Positions 41,079 through 50,600 of a stretch of 64,000 nt of DNA are shown here, piece after piece. This stretch comes from JACPHD01 sp964526325. Lineage in GTDB: Bacteria; Patescibacteriota; Patescibacteriia; Patescibacteriales; GWC2-42-12. Position 1 is the stretch's first letter, and the number at the start of each line of letters is the position of its first letter. The DNA lies in the NCBI GenBank assembly GCA_964526325.1, contig CAZGKM010000003.1, forward strand, positions 1 to 64,000. The letters are read 5' to 3'. The notes under the pieces were generated by a model. That model made no database searches and was not told where the DNA came from. It was given only the letters and a program-made list of their open reading frames with translations. Made by a program: the position numbers and the translations under genes.

Positions 41079-41114
41079 CTCGCGTTTTAGTTGCGTAACG
41101 ATCTGGGGCGCGAG
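41079..41114 (+). promoter_or_regulatory. GC-rich hairpin before DUF916-like protein 3
   Basis: CTCGCG (41079-41084) pairs with CGCGAG (41109-41114) around a 24-base loop that itself holds GTT-GCGT-AAC. It begins 3 bases after the previous stop and lies 21 bases before the start. It could control translation or processing inside the operon. Confidence 0.5.
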
Positions 41115-41135
41115 TGGTTCGAAAAAAAGTTTTAT

Positions 41136-42857
41136 ATGAAAAAATTAATAAAAATAATAGTTTTTTTCATAATATTTTCTTTTTTATATTCAGCCTGCCC
41201 GGTAATGGCCGTAGGCGAAGATAAATTTACTCTAACTGTTACTCCGCCGCTTTTTAAAGTAAATATTAATCCGGGAGGGCTTTGGTCGAGCTCAGTTAAA
41301 ATAGCAAATAATAATTCCAGCCCGGTTACAATATACACCCAGGTAATTGATTTTAAAGCAAAAGAAAACGGAGGCATAGAATTTATAAAAGAATATGGAT
41401 CAGAACAGGGAGGAGAAAAAAAGATTTTTTTAAGCCAGTGGGTCGATGTAAGCAAAGAATCAATAGTTTTAGAAGCTTATAAAAGCGCGGATATTCCTTT
41501 TACTATACGAGTTCCTGAAGACGCTCAGCCCGGGGGGCATTACGCCGCGATATTAACCGGCAATAAACCGGCAGAAAAAATAGAAAGCGGTACTGGCATA
41601 AGCATTTCATCAATGCTAGCCACTTTAATAATGCTTAGAGTAAGCGGGGATATTAAAGAAGAAGGAAATATCAGGGAATTTTCCACGGATAAAAAATTCT
41701 ATAAAAATCCGGAAGTTTTATTTAATGTTAAATTTGAAAATTCGGGAAATGTTCATCTCCAGCCGAGAGGGGAAATAAGAATATTTAATATTTTCAATAA
41801 AGTAAAAGGAGTTATTTCCGTAAACGATAAAACGGAATTTGGCAATGTTCTGCCGGAAAGCTTAAGGAAGTGGGAATTTTTGTGGAAAGAGGAAAATAGC
41901 ATATTTCCTTTCGGCAGGTATAAAGCTGATTTGGTTTTAAGCTACGGGGAAGAAGCAAAACAAACCGATTTTAGAACTTTAAATTTTTGGATATTCGATA
42001 TTAAAACTTTACTGCCAATATTAGGTAGCATAATTTTCTTTTTACTTTTAATAATATTGCTGATTAGATTATATATAAAAAAATCTGTAAAAGCCGCACA
42101 AATGCAAGCAGGTATTTATGCCGGTTATAAAAATGAAAGAATCATAGAAAAAAAAGAAAATACTAAAATAAATAAAATTAATGAAAAATCTAAAAGCATA
42201 ATAAATCTTCGCGATAAACAATTGAATAAAAGCAAAAGCATAGAGAAACAAAATAAAAATTTTTTCTATAATTGGGCTTTGCTTAAAAAAATAATTATAA
42301 TTTTCATAATTTTTGTATTAGTTATATCGGTTATTTTATTATTTTTTTATTATAAGAATAATAGTAAAATAAATTTAGGAGCCGAAAAGAATATGGACAT
42401 TAAAGTAGAAATTGATAAATCCGGCGCAATTAATAGCCAAGACGAAGTAGATAAAAATAACGAAAAATTTAAAATTGAGGATGCGGTTGAAGAAACCGAT
42501 GAAATCGCCACAACAACGGAAGCCGGATTGACGGAAATAATTTCCGGCCAGACTGGCGCGGTCGAAGATAAAAAAGAAATAAAAATTGAAAATTTTATTA
42601 TAAAAATTTTAAACGGCAGCGGCGTTAAAGGCGCGGCCAACAAGGCGGAGAAGCTTTTAAATTTAGAGGGCTATAATGTCTTTGCAAAAGGAAATGCCGA
42701 TAATTTTGAATATGATAAAACTAAAGTAATATATAAAGACAATAAGTTGATTGAAGCGGAAAATTTGAGCAAAATTTTAGTGCCAGAAGGCATGATAGAA
42801 GAAAATAATAAGCAGGAAGAGAATTTTGTAATAATATTAGGAAAGGATTTTAAATAG
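41136..42857 (+). CDS. DUF916-like protein 3 fused to a LytR_C domain
   Basis: The ATG at 41136 (MKKLIKIIVFFII) gives 573 aa; the TTG at 41091 lies inside a hairpin. Signal peptide, Ig-like domain (FTLTVTPPLFKVNINPGG, GGHYAAILTGNKP), second beta domain (NSGNVHLQPRGEIRIFN) and a first helix at about 290-312 match its two neighbours. It then adds a Lys-rich cytoplasmic stretch, a second helix (about 385-407) and, outside again, a LytR_C-like domain (about 485-570, IIKILNGSGVKGAANKAEKLL). LytR_C is known from cell-wall LCP proteins, so this paralogue probably contacts the wall at two points. Confidence 0.75.
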   Translation: MKKLIKIIVFFIIFSFLYSACPVMAVGEDKFTLTVTPPLFKVNINPGGLWSSSVKIANNNSSPVTIYTQVIDFKAKENGGIEFIKEYGSEQGGEKKIFLSQWVDVSKESIVLEAYKSADIPFTIRVPEDAQPGGHYAAILTGNKPAEKIESGTGISISSMLATLIMLRVSGDIKEEGNIREFSTDKKFYKNPEVLFNVKFENSGNVHLQPRGEIRIFNIFNKVKGVISVNDKTEFGNVLPESLRKWEFLWKEENSIFPFGRYKADLVLSYGEEAKQTDFRTLNFWIFDIKTLLPILGSIIFFLLLIILLIRLYIKKSVKAAQMQAGIYAGYKNERIIEKKENTKINKINEKSKSIINLRDKQLNKSKSIEKQNKNFFYNWALLKKIIIIFIIFVLVISVILLFFYYKNNSKINLGAEKNMDIKVEIDKSGAINSQDEVDKNNEKFKIEDAVEETDEIATTTEAGLTEIISGQTGAVEDKKEIKIENFIIKILNGSGVKGAANKAEKLLNLEGYNVFAKGNADNFEYDKTKVIYKDNKLIEAENLSKILVPEGMIEENNKQEENFVIILGKDFK

Positions 42858-42951
42858 TTATGAGCATTAGCCTATAAACAAAAATTTTTTATAAATCGTA
42901 AAGTTTATAAAAATAAAATATTTAATTATTTGTAATTAATTTACAACTCAT

Positions 42952-43341
42952 ATGTTTCATAAAATTGTAAAAATTTGGAATTATGCAACAATTTTTATAA
43001 TTGCGGTTATGTTTACTTCAGTACTTAATTATTTAGGGACTAATCCTTTAGAGATGTGCAAATTTTTCGGAGCCGAAGTTGGAAACGCGGTCGGTTTATC
43101 CGTGGGCGTAGCTGAAAATCCTTTCAATAAACTTGCGCTCCAGCTTGAGGAAAAAGAAGATCTGCTTAATGCTAAGGAAAACAATTTAACTAATCTTGAA
43201 AATGAGTTGCGAAAAAGCAGTCGGACAAGCAATATTATTTTGTTAATAATAGTTTTTGTGTTATTTATTTTATTTTTTCTGATTTTATTTAATTATTATC
43301 TTGATTACAAGAGAAGACAAGAAGAGGAAAGAAAAAAGTAA
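42952..43341 (+). CDS. Small membrane protein with extracytoplasmic coiled coil
   Basis: A 129-aa protein with two helices (about 10-28 and 95-117). They flank a loop with a heptad-like stretch (LALQLEEKEDLLNAKENNLT), and a basic tail (DYKRRQEEERKK) follows. No family is recognised, but similar proteins recur in CPR genomes. It stands between the DUF916-like operon and the dockerin gene, and could be a spacer or oligomerising component of the same apparatus (positional inference). Confidence 0.65.
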   Translation: MFHKIVKIWNYATIFIIAVMFTSVLNYLGTNPLEMCKFFGAEVGNAVGLSVGVAENPFNKLALQLEEKEDLLNAKENNLTNLENELRKSSRTSNIILLIIVFVLFILFFLILFNYYLDYKRRQEEERKK

Positions 43342-43354
43342 TAAAACAATCGCG

Positions 43355-43363
43355 TGATATAAT
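43355..43363 (+). promoter_or_regulatory. Extended -10 promoter of the dockerin gene
   Basis: TGA-TATAAT at 43355-43363. The predicted start near 43370 is about 3 bases before the ATG at 43373, so the mRNA would be nearly leaderless. Confidence 0.6.
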
Positions 43364-43372
43364 GCTATATAA

Positions 43373-45172
43373 ATGGATAATATAAAAAAAAAAATTACGA
43401 TAATCTGCAGTATGCTTTTTTGTTTTGCTTTTTTAATTTTTTCTTTTTCATATAGTTCAGCTTCCAGGCTGTCTGGCGTTAGCGATAAGATCGGTAAATC
43501 ATGGCCATCCGCCAGTTCAACACATGAAATTAAATTTGTTTTAATAAATGGAGTTCCCGCAAACGGCAAAATAGTGATAACTCCGGAAATAAATTATTTT
43601 AATATACCGTCCGGTTTTGATTATACCGACGTTGATTTTGCGGTAGCAAACGATTATTTAGGACCGTTTAGCGAAAGAGCGCTTGCCCCGTTTTTAACCG
43701 CCGATGAAGACGGAGTGGAAGTTGTTTCCGGCTCACAAGGCAGTATAAAAATAAATATTAATTCATCGGTTGGAATCAGTTCCGGCATGACGGTAAGGAT
43801 TCGGCTTGGCGAAAACACAAATTTTGGAGAGCAGGGAGATATAAATATTATAAATCCCGGCAATATCGGATCTTATAAAATAAATATTCAAACTTATAAC
43901 GAATTAAATAATCCGCTCGATAATTCTGACGCCGTGATAGCTGTTATTAGTCCGATAAGCATGGGAATAACAATGCCAAGAATAAGAAGCAACGGATCGC
44001 CAAGCGGAGTTTTAATTGCCGGAACAACCCAGACTGTTTTGTCGTTATTGACTAATCATGAAGGAATTTGTAGATATTCAACCGCCTCAAATACCCCATA
44101 TTCTTCAATGGTATATACTTTTATTAACGACGGAGGAGTTTTTCATTCAATAGTAATTAGCGGACTTGAAAATAACAATCATTATAATTATTACGTAAGG
44201 TGCGAATATGGGGAAAACATAGTTGATACGGATGATTATATTATTTCGTTTTCGATTGAAGCTGAGGGCGGTTCCGGCGGCGGCACGGGCGGCGGCGATG
44301 GCGGCGGAACGGGTGCGGGCACGGGGCCAGGAACTGAAACCGGTCGCGGCGGAGGAGGCGGAGGCGGCGGCAGCGGCGGAGGGACCGGAAGCGGAGTTGG
44401 ACCGGGAAGCGGAGAGATGGATCCTTACCCCTTGCCTCCGGCATTGCCGAATTTAACATTAACCGGCTGGGCGTATCCAAACAGCAAAGTTAATATCATA
44501 AAAGACGGCAAAGAAATAAAATCTATTAACGCTGATGTAATTGCGAAATTTAGCGTTGATATTTCCGACCTCAAAGAAGGTGTTTATACGTTTGGATTAT
44601 ATGGCATTGATAATGAAGGAAGAAAATCTTCAACCTATACCACAACTTTTTGGATAAAATCAGATTCAAAAACTGTTATATCCGATATTATAATTCCACC
44701 GACAATAGAGTTAAATAAAAATACGATTAAAGCCGGGGAAACAATATCAATAATAGGCCAGGGCGTTCCTAAAAGTACAATCGAGGCATGGCTTTATAAA
44801 GATGAGGCCGGGGGAGTAAAAGAGGAAAATGTAATAAAAAAAGAAAGCGTTGTTGGAGATACGGGAAAATGGAATTTATTTTATCCAACCGATGATTTAT
44901 CGACCGGCGTTTATAAAGTTAAGGCAAGAATATATACGGAGTTTAATGAATACAGTAATTTCAGCCATATATTAGATGTCGGTGTAGGCCAAGAAGTGCC
45001 ACAAACAGTCTGCTCGGGGGCCGATCTTAATAAAGATGGTAAGGTAAATTTAACTGATTTTTCAATTCTTTTATATTATTGGAATACTAATAACGCCTGC
45101 GCAGATCAAAATAAGGACGGTAAGGTAAATTTAATTGATTTTAGCATAATGCTTTTTAATTGGACCGGTTGA
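43373..45172 (+). CDS. Secreted dockerin-domain surface protein
   Basis: A 599-aa protein: signal peptide (1-31), a beta-rich N-terminal domain (about 32-200), an FN3-like domain (to about 300), a Gly/Thr-rich linker (about 305-355), two Ig-like domains (about 360-440 and 445-540) and a C-terminal type I-like dockerin (550-599). The dockerin has both calcium loops: DLNKDGKVNLTD (Asp551, Asn553, Asp555, Asp562) and DQNKDGKVNLID (Asp578, Asn580, Asp582, Asp589). Dockerins bind cohesins with high affinity and calcium dependence. A cohesin protein is encoded two genes downstream. No enzyme domain is visible, so a structural role is likely. Confidence 0.9.
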   Translation: MDNIKKKITIICSMLFCFAFLIFSFSYSSASRLSGVSDKIGKSWPSASSTHEIKFVLINGVPANGKIVITPEINYFNIPSGFDYTDVDFAVANDYLGPFSERALAPFLTADEDGVEVVSGSQGSIKININSSVGISSGMTVRIRLGENTNFGEQGDINIINPGNIGSYKINIQTYNELNNPLDNSDAVIAVISPISMGITMPRIRSNGSPSGVLIAGTTQTVLSLLTNHEGICRYSTASNTPYSSMVYTFINDGGVFHSIVISGLENNNHYNYYVRCEYGENIVDTDDYIISFSIEAEGGSGGGTGGGDGGGTGAGTGPGTETGRGGGGGGGGSGGGTGSGVGPGSGEMDPYPLPPALPNLTLTGWAYPNSKVNIIKDGKEIKSINADVIAKFSVDISDLKEGVYTFGLYGIDNEGRKSSTYTTTFWIKSDSKTVISDIIIPPTIELNKNTIKAGETISIIGQGVPKSTIEAWLYKDEAGGVKEENVIKKESVVGDTGKWNLFYPTDDLSTGVYKVKARIYTEFNEYSNFSHILDVGVGQEVPQTVCSGADLNKDGKVNLTDFSILLYYWNTNNACADQNKDGKVNLIDFSIMLFNWTG

Positions 45173-45191
45173 TGCGTTTTATAATATTTTG

Positions 45192-45200
45192 TGGTATAAT
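45192..45200 (+). promoter_or_regulatory. Extended -10 promoter of the small heat-shock gene
   Basis: TGG-TATAAT at 45192-45200, 37 bases before the ATG at 45237. It gives this gene its own transcription start inside the surface locus. Confidence 0.6.
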
Positions 45201-45236
45201 ATATTAACGAAATATTATAAAAATTTAATAATAAAT

Positions 45237-45695
45237 ATGTCATTCTTAAATAAATTAAAAAGGCAGGTTGATACGATTGAGAGTAAGAAGGAAGGGGATA
45301 AAAAAGAAATAAAAAAGGAGGAAATTGATCGAAAATCATCGAATTTTTCCGAGATAGACGTGGATATTTATGAAACGCCAACAAAGTTTTATGTTTACGC
45401 GTTGATCCCAGGAGTTGATTCTGAAAAGCTTGAAATATCGGTTGAAGAAGAAAATGATGTTATTGTCATTCAAGGCAAAAAAGAGTCGCCAGCGATAGAA
45501 ATTAAAGAAACTAGCCAACGCCACCATCAGGAATGCCAGTGGGGAGAGTTTTATAGACAGATTATTTTGCCTCAAGAAATTGATGTAGCAAAAATAGAAG
45601 CTTCAACGAAAAAAGGAATTTTGATTTTAGCGCTTCCAAAATTAAGACTTCAGAGCAAGGGTAAAAAAAAGATTGACATAAAGGAAAAAGATTAA
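45237..45695 (+). CDS. hsp20: Small heat-shock protein (Hsp20/alpha-crystallin family)
   Basis: The ATG at 45237 (MSFLNKLKRQVD) gives 152 aa; an upstream TTG is rejected. A short charged N-terminus precedes an alpha-crystallin domain from about residue 40: EIDVDIYETPTKFYVYALIP, VEEENDVIVIQGKKE, GEFYRQIILPQEID and the closing GILILALPK. Hsp20 proteins are ATP-independent holdases in the cytoplasm. Its position between the dockerin and cohesin genes is odd. It could protect surface-protein precursors before export, but its own promoter suggests independent control. Confidence 0.93.
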   Translation: MSFLNKLKRQVDTIESKKEGDKKEIKKEEIDRKSSNFSEIDVDIYETPTKFYVYALIPGVDSEKLEISVEEENDVIVIQGKKESPAIEIKETSQRHHQECQWGEFYRQIILPQEIDVAKIEASTKKGILILALPKLRLQSKGKKKIDIKEKD

Positions 45696-45721
45696 CATAT
45701 CAAAGTAAGTCATATTTTAGT

Positions 45722-47500
45722 ATGGTAAAAAGATTTTCAACAATTATTTTTTTTATTTTTATTTTTATTCTTTCACCTTTTGCAGACATCCGGTACACGC
45801 GGGCGGCCGGTGCGAGTTTATTTTTTTCTCCAAGCTCCAATACTTATAATGTAGGCGATAATTTTACTATTAAAGTTTTAGTAAACAGCGGCGGCGGAGT
45901 CGGAATTAATGCGGCTGAAGCAGGTATTAATTTTGATAAAAGCTTATTGATGGCAAACAAGCTTAACCAATCCGAGTCAATATTTGAATTATGGACAACA
46001 AAGCCAAGTTTTTCAAATAGTTCCGGTTCAATAATTTTTGGCGGAGGCTCAACCGGAGCTTATACCGGCAGCGCCGGAGTTATATTAAGCATTGAATTTA
46101 CGGCCATTAAAGAAGGCACAGCCACTCTTTCTTTTTCTTACGGCATAGTAACCGCTCACGACGGCAAAGGAACAAACGTATATTCCGGTTCGCAAGGAGG
46201 AACGTATGTTTTAAAAATAAAGGAGCAAAAGATTACCACTCCAGTAAAAGAAATTGAAAAAAAAGAAACTAGCGGCTCAAGCGCATCTAAAGGAATTCTT
46301 CCTCCGGTTCCCGAAGTAAGCTCTAAAACGCATCCTAACGAAAGTAGCTGGTATCAGAACAACTCACCTGAGTTAAGCTGGAAAATATTGGCTGATTTAA
46401 CCGGAATAAGCTTTATAATGACGGATATCGCCAGTTCAAGTCCGGGCAACACCTCGGACGGAGTTATAGAATCTAAAATATTTGAAAATTTAGAAAATGG
46501 AGAGCATTATTTTCATATTAAATTTCAAAATAAATCCGGCTGGGGCCCGGTAACTCACAGGAAAATATTTATTGATAATGAACAGCCGTCTATTTTGAAA
46601 CTAGAGTATGATAACGAAGGTGATTCGACTAACCCTTCGCCGATGTTAAAATTTTCCGCGGCTGATGCTGTTTCTGGCATTAAAAACTATAAAATTATAA
46701 TTGATGGAAGCGATAGAGATATTGAAGCTAGGGATTATTTTGCTGAACCGTATAAGCTGGAAAAAATGGGGCCCAATAATCATGAAGCGACCGTGGTTGT
46801 TTACGATTATGCCGGGAATACCGCGTCATCTTCTTTAAAGTTCATTGTTGATCCGATAAAATCGCCTCTTATATCGGATATTCCCGAGATTCTTAAAACA
46901 AGCGACGACCTAATCGTTAGAGGAACTTCTTTTTATCCAAAAGCAACTATTAAAATATTTATTTCGTACAGCCAAGGAGAGCCAAGCCAGACGCAGGTTC
47001 AAACCGACGACAACGGAAACTGGAATTATTTTCATAAAAATAATTTAGATAAAGGAATTTATGAAATTTGGGCGCGGGTAGTGGATAGCCGCGGAGCCGA
47101 GAGTTTGGATAGTACCAAATATGTCATAAAAGTAGTTTCCCCGGGGGTTATAGCTACTTATGGAATTTATATAATAATTATTCTGCTTATTATTATCGCC
47201 GGATTGGTGTTGTATATTTTCTATCAAAGAAAAAAATTTATCGAAAACATAGAAAGAATTAATGTTGAGACCAAGGAGGCTAAGAATAAATTGAATGAAA
47301 TATTTTTAGCTCTGCATGAAGAAGTTGACGAATTGATTGTCTACGCGGATAAGCGAGCAGGTCTTAGCGAATCTGAGAAAAGGATTAAAAATAAACTTCA
47401 AGAAGCTCTTGATATTTCGGAAGAATTTTTAACTAAAGAAATCGAAGATGTTGAAAAGGAGATAAAGCTCCCGGCCAAGAAAAAGAACGGTTCAAAATAA
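45722..47500 (+). CDS. Membrane-anchored cohesin-domain protein
   Basis: A 592-aa protein with a signal peptide (1-29) and a cohesin domain (about 31-167: SLFFSPSSNTYNVGDNFTIK, EAGINFDKSLL, SIIFGGGST, ATLSFSYGIVTAHDGKGTNV). Three Ig-like domains follow (about 185-470), then a membrane helix (about 478-502) and a helical cytoplasmic tail (503-592). Cohesins are the receptor half of cohesin-dockerin pairs. This one is displayed outside on a single-pass anchor, so it can hold the dockerin protein from 43373 at the surface. It follows hsp20 by 26 bp and ends at a terminator. Confidence 0.88.
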   Translation: MVKRFSTIIFFIFIFILSPFADIRYTRAAGASLFFSPSSNTYNVGDNFTIKVLVNSGGGVGINAAEAGINFDKSLLMANKLNQSESIFELWTTKPSFSNSSGSIIFGGGSTGAYTGSAGVILSIEFTAIKEGTATLSFSYGIVTAHDGKGTNVYSGSQGGTYVLKIKEQKITTPVKEIEKKETSGSSASKGILPPVPEVSSKTHPNESSWYQNNSPELSWKILADLTGISFIMTDIASSSPGNTSDGVIESKIFENLENGEHYFHIKFQNKSGWGPVTHRKIFIDNEQPSILKLEYDNEGDSTNPSPMLKFSAADAVSGIKNYKIIIDGSDRDIEARDYFAEPYKLEKMGPNNHEATVVVYDYAGNTASSSLKFIVDPIKSPLISDIPEILKTSDDLIVRGTSFYPKATIKIFISYSQGEPSQTQVQTDDNGNWNYFHKNNLDKGIYEIWARVVDSRGAESLDSTKYVIKVVSPGVIATYGIYIIIILLIIIAGLVLYIFYQRKKFIENIERINVETKEAKNKLNEIFLALHEEVDELIVYADKRAGLSESEKRIKNKLQEALDISEEFLTKEIEDVEKEIKLPAKKKNGSK

Positions 47501-47517
47501 TATCCAACCATTGTCTT

Positions 47518-47552
47518 AAAAACAGCCTTTATAGCAATTTGGGCTGTTTTTT
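47518..47552 (+). terminator. Terminator after the cohesin gene
   Basis: AAAAACAGCC (47518-47527) pairs with GGCTGTTTTT (47542-47551) around a 14-base loop, followed by further T. Strong Rho-independent terminator. Confidence 0.88.
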
Positions 47553-47577
47553 AATATTGCGCCAGCATGGCAAAAAA

Positions 47578-47586
47578 TGCTATAAT
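47578..47586 (+). promoter_or_regulatory. Extended -10 promoter of giant surface protein 3
   Basis: TGC-TATAAT at 47578-47586, with TTGCGC as a possible -35 at 47557-47562 (15-base spacer). The leader to the ATG at 47670 is about 77 bases. Confidence 0.6.
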
Positions 47587-47669
47587 AAATGTAATAAAAT
47601 CAATAAATATACTTATTAAAATATATAATTTTAGTAGGTTTATTTTGGTATAAAAAACATAAAATCCCT

Positions 47670-50600
47670 ATGCGAGTATTTTTAAATAATAAGTTTAAAA
47701 GTATAAATTTTTATATTTGTATAATTTTTGTTATATTTATTATTTTATTATTAACAAATATTAACCATCCTGTATTTGGCGAAGAAAAGGGAAAAACATT
47801 AAAACAAATAAATATATTCCCGGCGTTAATAACACTAGGAGGCGAAGAAGGTGAAGGCGAAATTGAATGGAAAAATATAAACAATGTTTATTCTGGCGAT
47901 TTATCATCAGAAGCTGATTTAAGTGAATTTAGCCAAGATAATTCGGTTTATATTAAAAAAGCAGGCGAAGATGAAGCGAATATCAATTCGTCATCATCGC
48001 CTTTTTTATTTACAGAACCGGAACAACAAACACAAGAAAATCCGCAAAAAATTGAAGAAACAAATGAAAATATTTTGGACGATAGCGCTGAAACAGGCGC
48101 GATAAATAGTGAATTATTAATTGAGGAAAATATTCTTCCTGCCGAAAATCCTAATCTCGAAAATCCGCCGCCTAATCTCGAAACCCAGCCGGTTAACCTT
48201 GAGGCCCTGCCGGCCGAAGGTCCGAAAGAAGAATTAGATAAAGCAACCGACGGAGAAGCCGTAATTATTAATTATTTTAAAGAAAAAATTAATAGAATAT
48301 TTTCAAGCATTCTTAATTTTAAAACAGCTAAAGCCAATGAAAATCCGATTATTGATATATCTAACGTGATAGAAGAGCAAGATAAAAATACCGGAAAGAG
48401 TTTAATTTTTTCGGATTTTAGCATGCCGCCAGGTACTATTTCTTCGGAAAAAATAAATAATCTTCAATTAAGATTGTCGTTAGCCGCGTTCGGCCAACCG
48501 GGCGATCGTCTGCTTATTGAGTATAGCCAGGGAGAAATATGGAATGATTTATATACATTAGATTTAAGCCGATTAATTTCCAATAAGTTAAATGGCGGCT
48601 ATTTTTTATATGCTTTGCCGGTTTTAGAAAGCTGGGATGATTTAGGGAATTTTAAAATTAGGATTACTTATCTTGACGGAGGAAATAGCAAAGGCGGATT
48701 GGAATTATTCCTTGATTCTTTATGGCTGGAAGTTGACTGCGAAGAAAGCGGAGTTTTGATTGAAAATGAAGCTACGCAAGAAATTGATAATCAGCCCGTT
48801 ATCGAAGAAAAAGAAAAAATATCGTTAGAAGAAAAATTAGGGATTATTAAAAACAATAAATATAATCTTGAATTAATTTCAAATTCTGTTGATTTTAGCA
48901 TGATCGATCAGCCGAAATTTGATTTTCTGCTTAAAAAAAACAGGGGATTATTATCCGGCTTAGGCGCTCAAATCTTAGGTTTATTCAGGGATGAATATGA
49001 AAATATTGAAATTAAGGCTGAAGTTTTTAATTTAAATCAGGAGAAAGAGGAAAGGATATCGCCTGTTGTTAGCTATCAAAAAGACGGAAAATTTAAAGTT
49101 GAATTAGATCGTGGTTTGAGAAAATTAAAATCGGGAAAATATAGTGCGTTGATTGAAATTTGGGATGGCGAGGAATTTATATCAAGCATCCAAGACTTTA
49201 CCTGGGGCGTGCTCGCTATAAATTTAAATAAATCGGTATACGCTCCGACAGAAACCGCTTATTTGCAGATGGGAGTATTGGACGATTTCGGCCATACAAT
49301 CTGCGACGCCGGGTTATATTTAGAGATTACCGCGCCTGACGGCGGTGTAGCTAAATTAAATACGGAAAACGGTTTGGTTATAAAGAATCAGGAATGCGGT
49401 CCCAACAACGTCATAGATTCGCCCGACTACTACGCCCACTACGGTCTGGCCGGCGCCGGAAAATATAAAATTAAATTAACCGCCAATACGGCTAACGGCG
49501 TTAAAGAAATAACCGACGAATTTGAAGTCCGTGATTATATCCCGTTTGAGATAGAAAGAATCGGACCGACTCGTATCTACCCGTTGGCTCCATACCAAAT
49601 GAAATTTAGCATTAAAGCCAATAAGGATTTTAAAGGAACTTTTAGCGAATATATTCCCGGAAATTTTACTGTTACGGAAAGCGTTGGGGCGGAAACCGTC
49701 TCGGAAGGCAATTATATTTTCATAAATTGGCCGGTTGATTGGCAAATCGGCCAAACTTATGAATATCAATATACTTTTGACGCGCCTGACGTTTCCCCTG
49801 AATTTTATCTCTTAGGTCCGGCGCGGGCGGGTGATTTCGAGGAATTAAGGCAATGGCAGATCGCTTCCGACGCCGTTGAGAATTTATGGTCAGGCAGCAA
49901 CGCCGGCGCCTCGGGTGTAACCGTAACCAATACGGCGAACGCCAACGGTTCAGCCACGAGTACCTGGTCCAACGCGGTTGATAGCGCCGGCCGCTGGGCG
50001 GCTAATGCCGGAACTTGGACTTTCACCATGAATAATTCAGCTATTGGCACAGGAACGATTAACAGCGTTTATCTATACTTAAAACATTACCAGAGCGGGC
50101 AAGTAGATGATGCTTTAAGCATCCAGGTTTACGACGGAACCGCCTGGACTACGGTTCAAAGCTACAACGCCACTACCAGGCCGCCGACAGGGGATACAAC
50201 CAATAATTGGGACGTCTCTTCAATATTGAATACCTGGACGAAAATTGACGCGGCCCTGATAAGAATACTTGGTGTTGCTAAAGTCGGAGGGCATGACGCT
50301 ATTACCTGGTATGTCGATACCGTTGAGTTAAGAGTTGATTATGTCAGTAATTCGCCTCCGGATCAAGCGTCATCTTTATTACAGTATCGCAGTGATGGCG
50401 CCACGGTAATTCCCAATAACGGTTGGTCGAACGGAAATATTGTTTTAAAAGCTCAAGCGACTGACGCGGACACCACGGAAATTGTCAGTCTTTATTTCGA
50501 ATTTATTGCTTCCAGCACTTCATTTACGACTTCAACCTCGCTTCCGGCCGGCGCCTGTGCGTCCGGAACCGCTTATGGTTCGTGTTCCGGTAAAATTTGG

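Noticed and set aside
44241..44480. Minus-strand and alternative-frame Arg-rich open frames over the Gly-rich linker of the dockerin protein
   Set aside because: They are frame shadows of the GGC/GGA-rich linker; composition is forced by the real frame.
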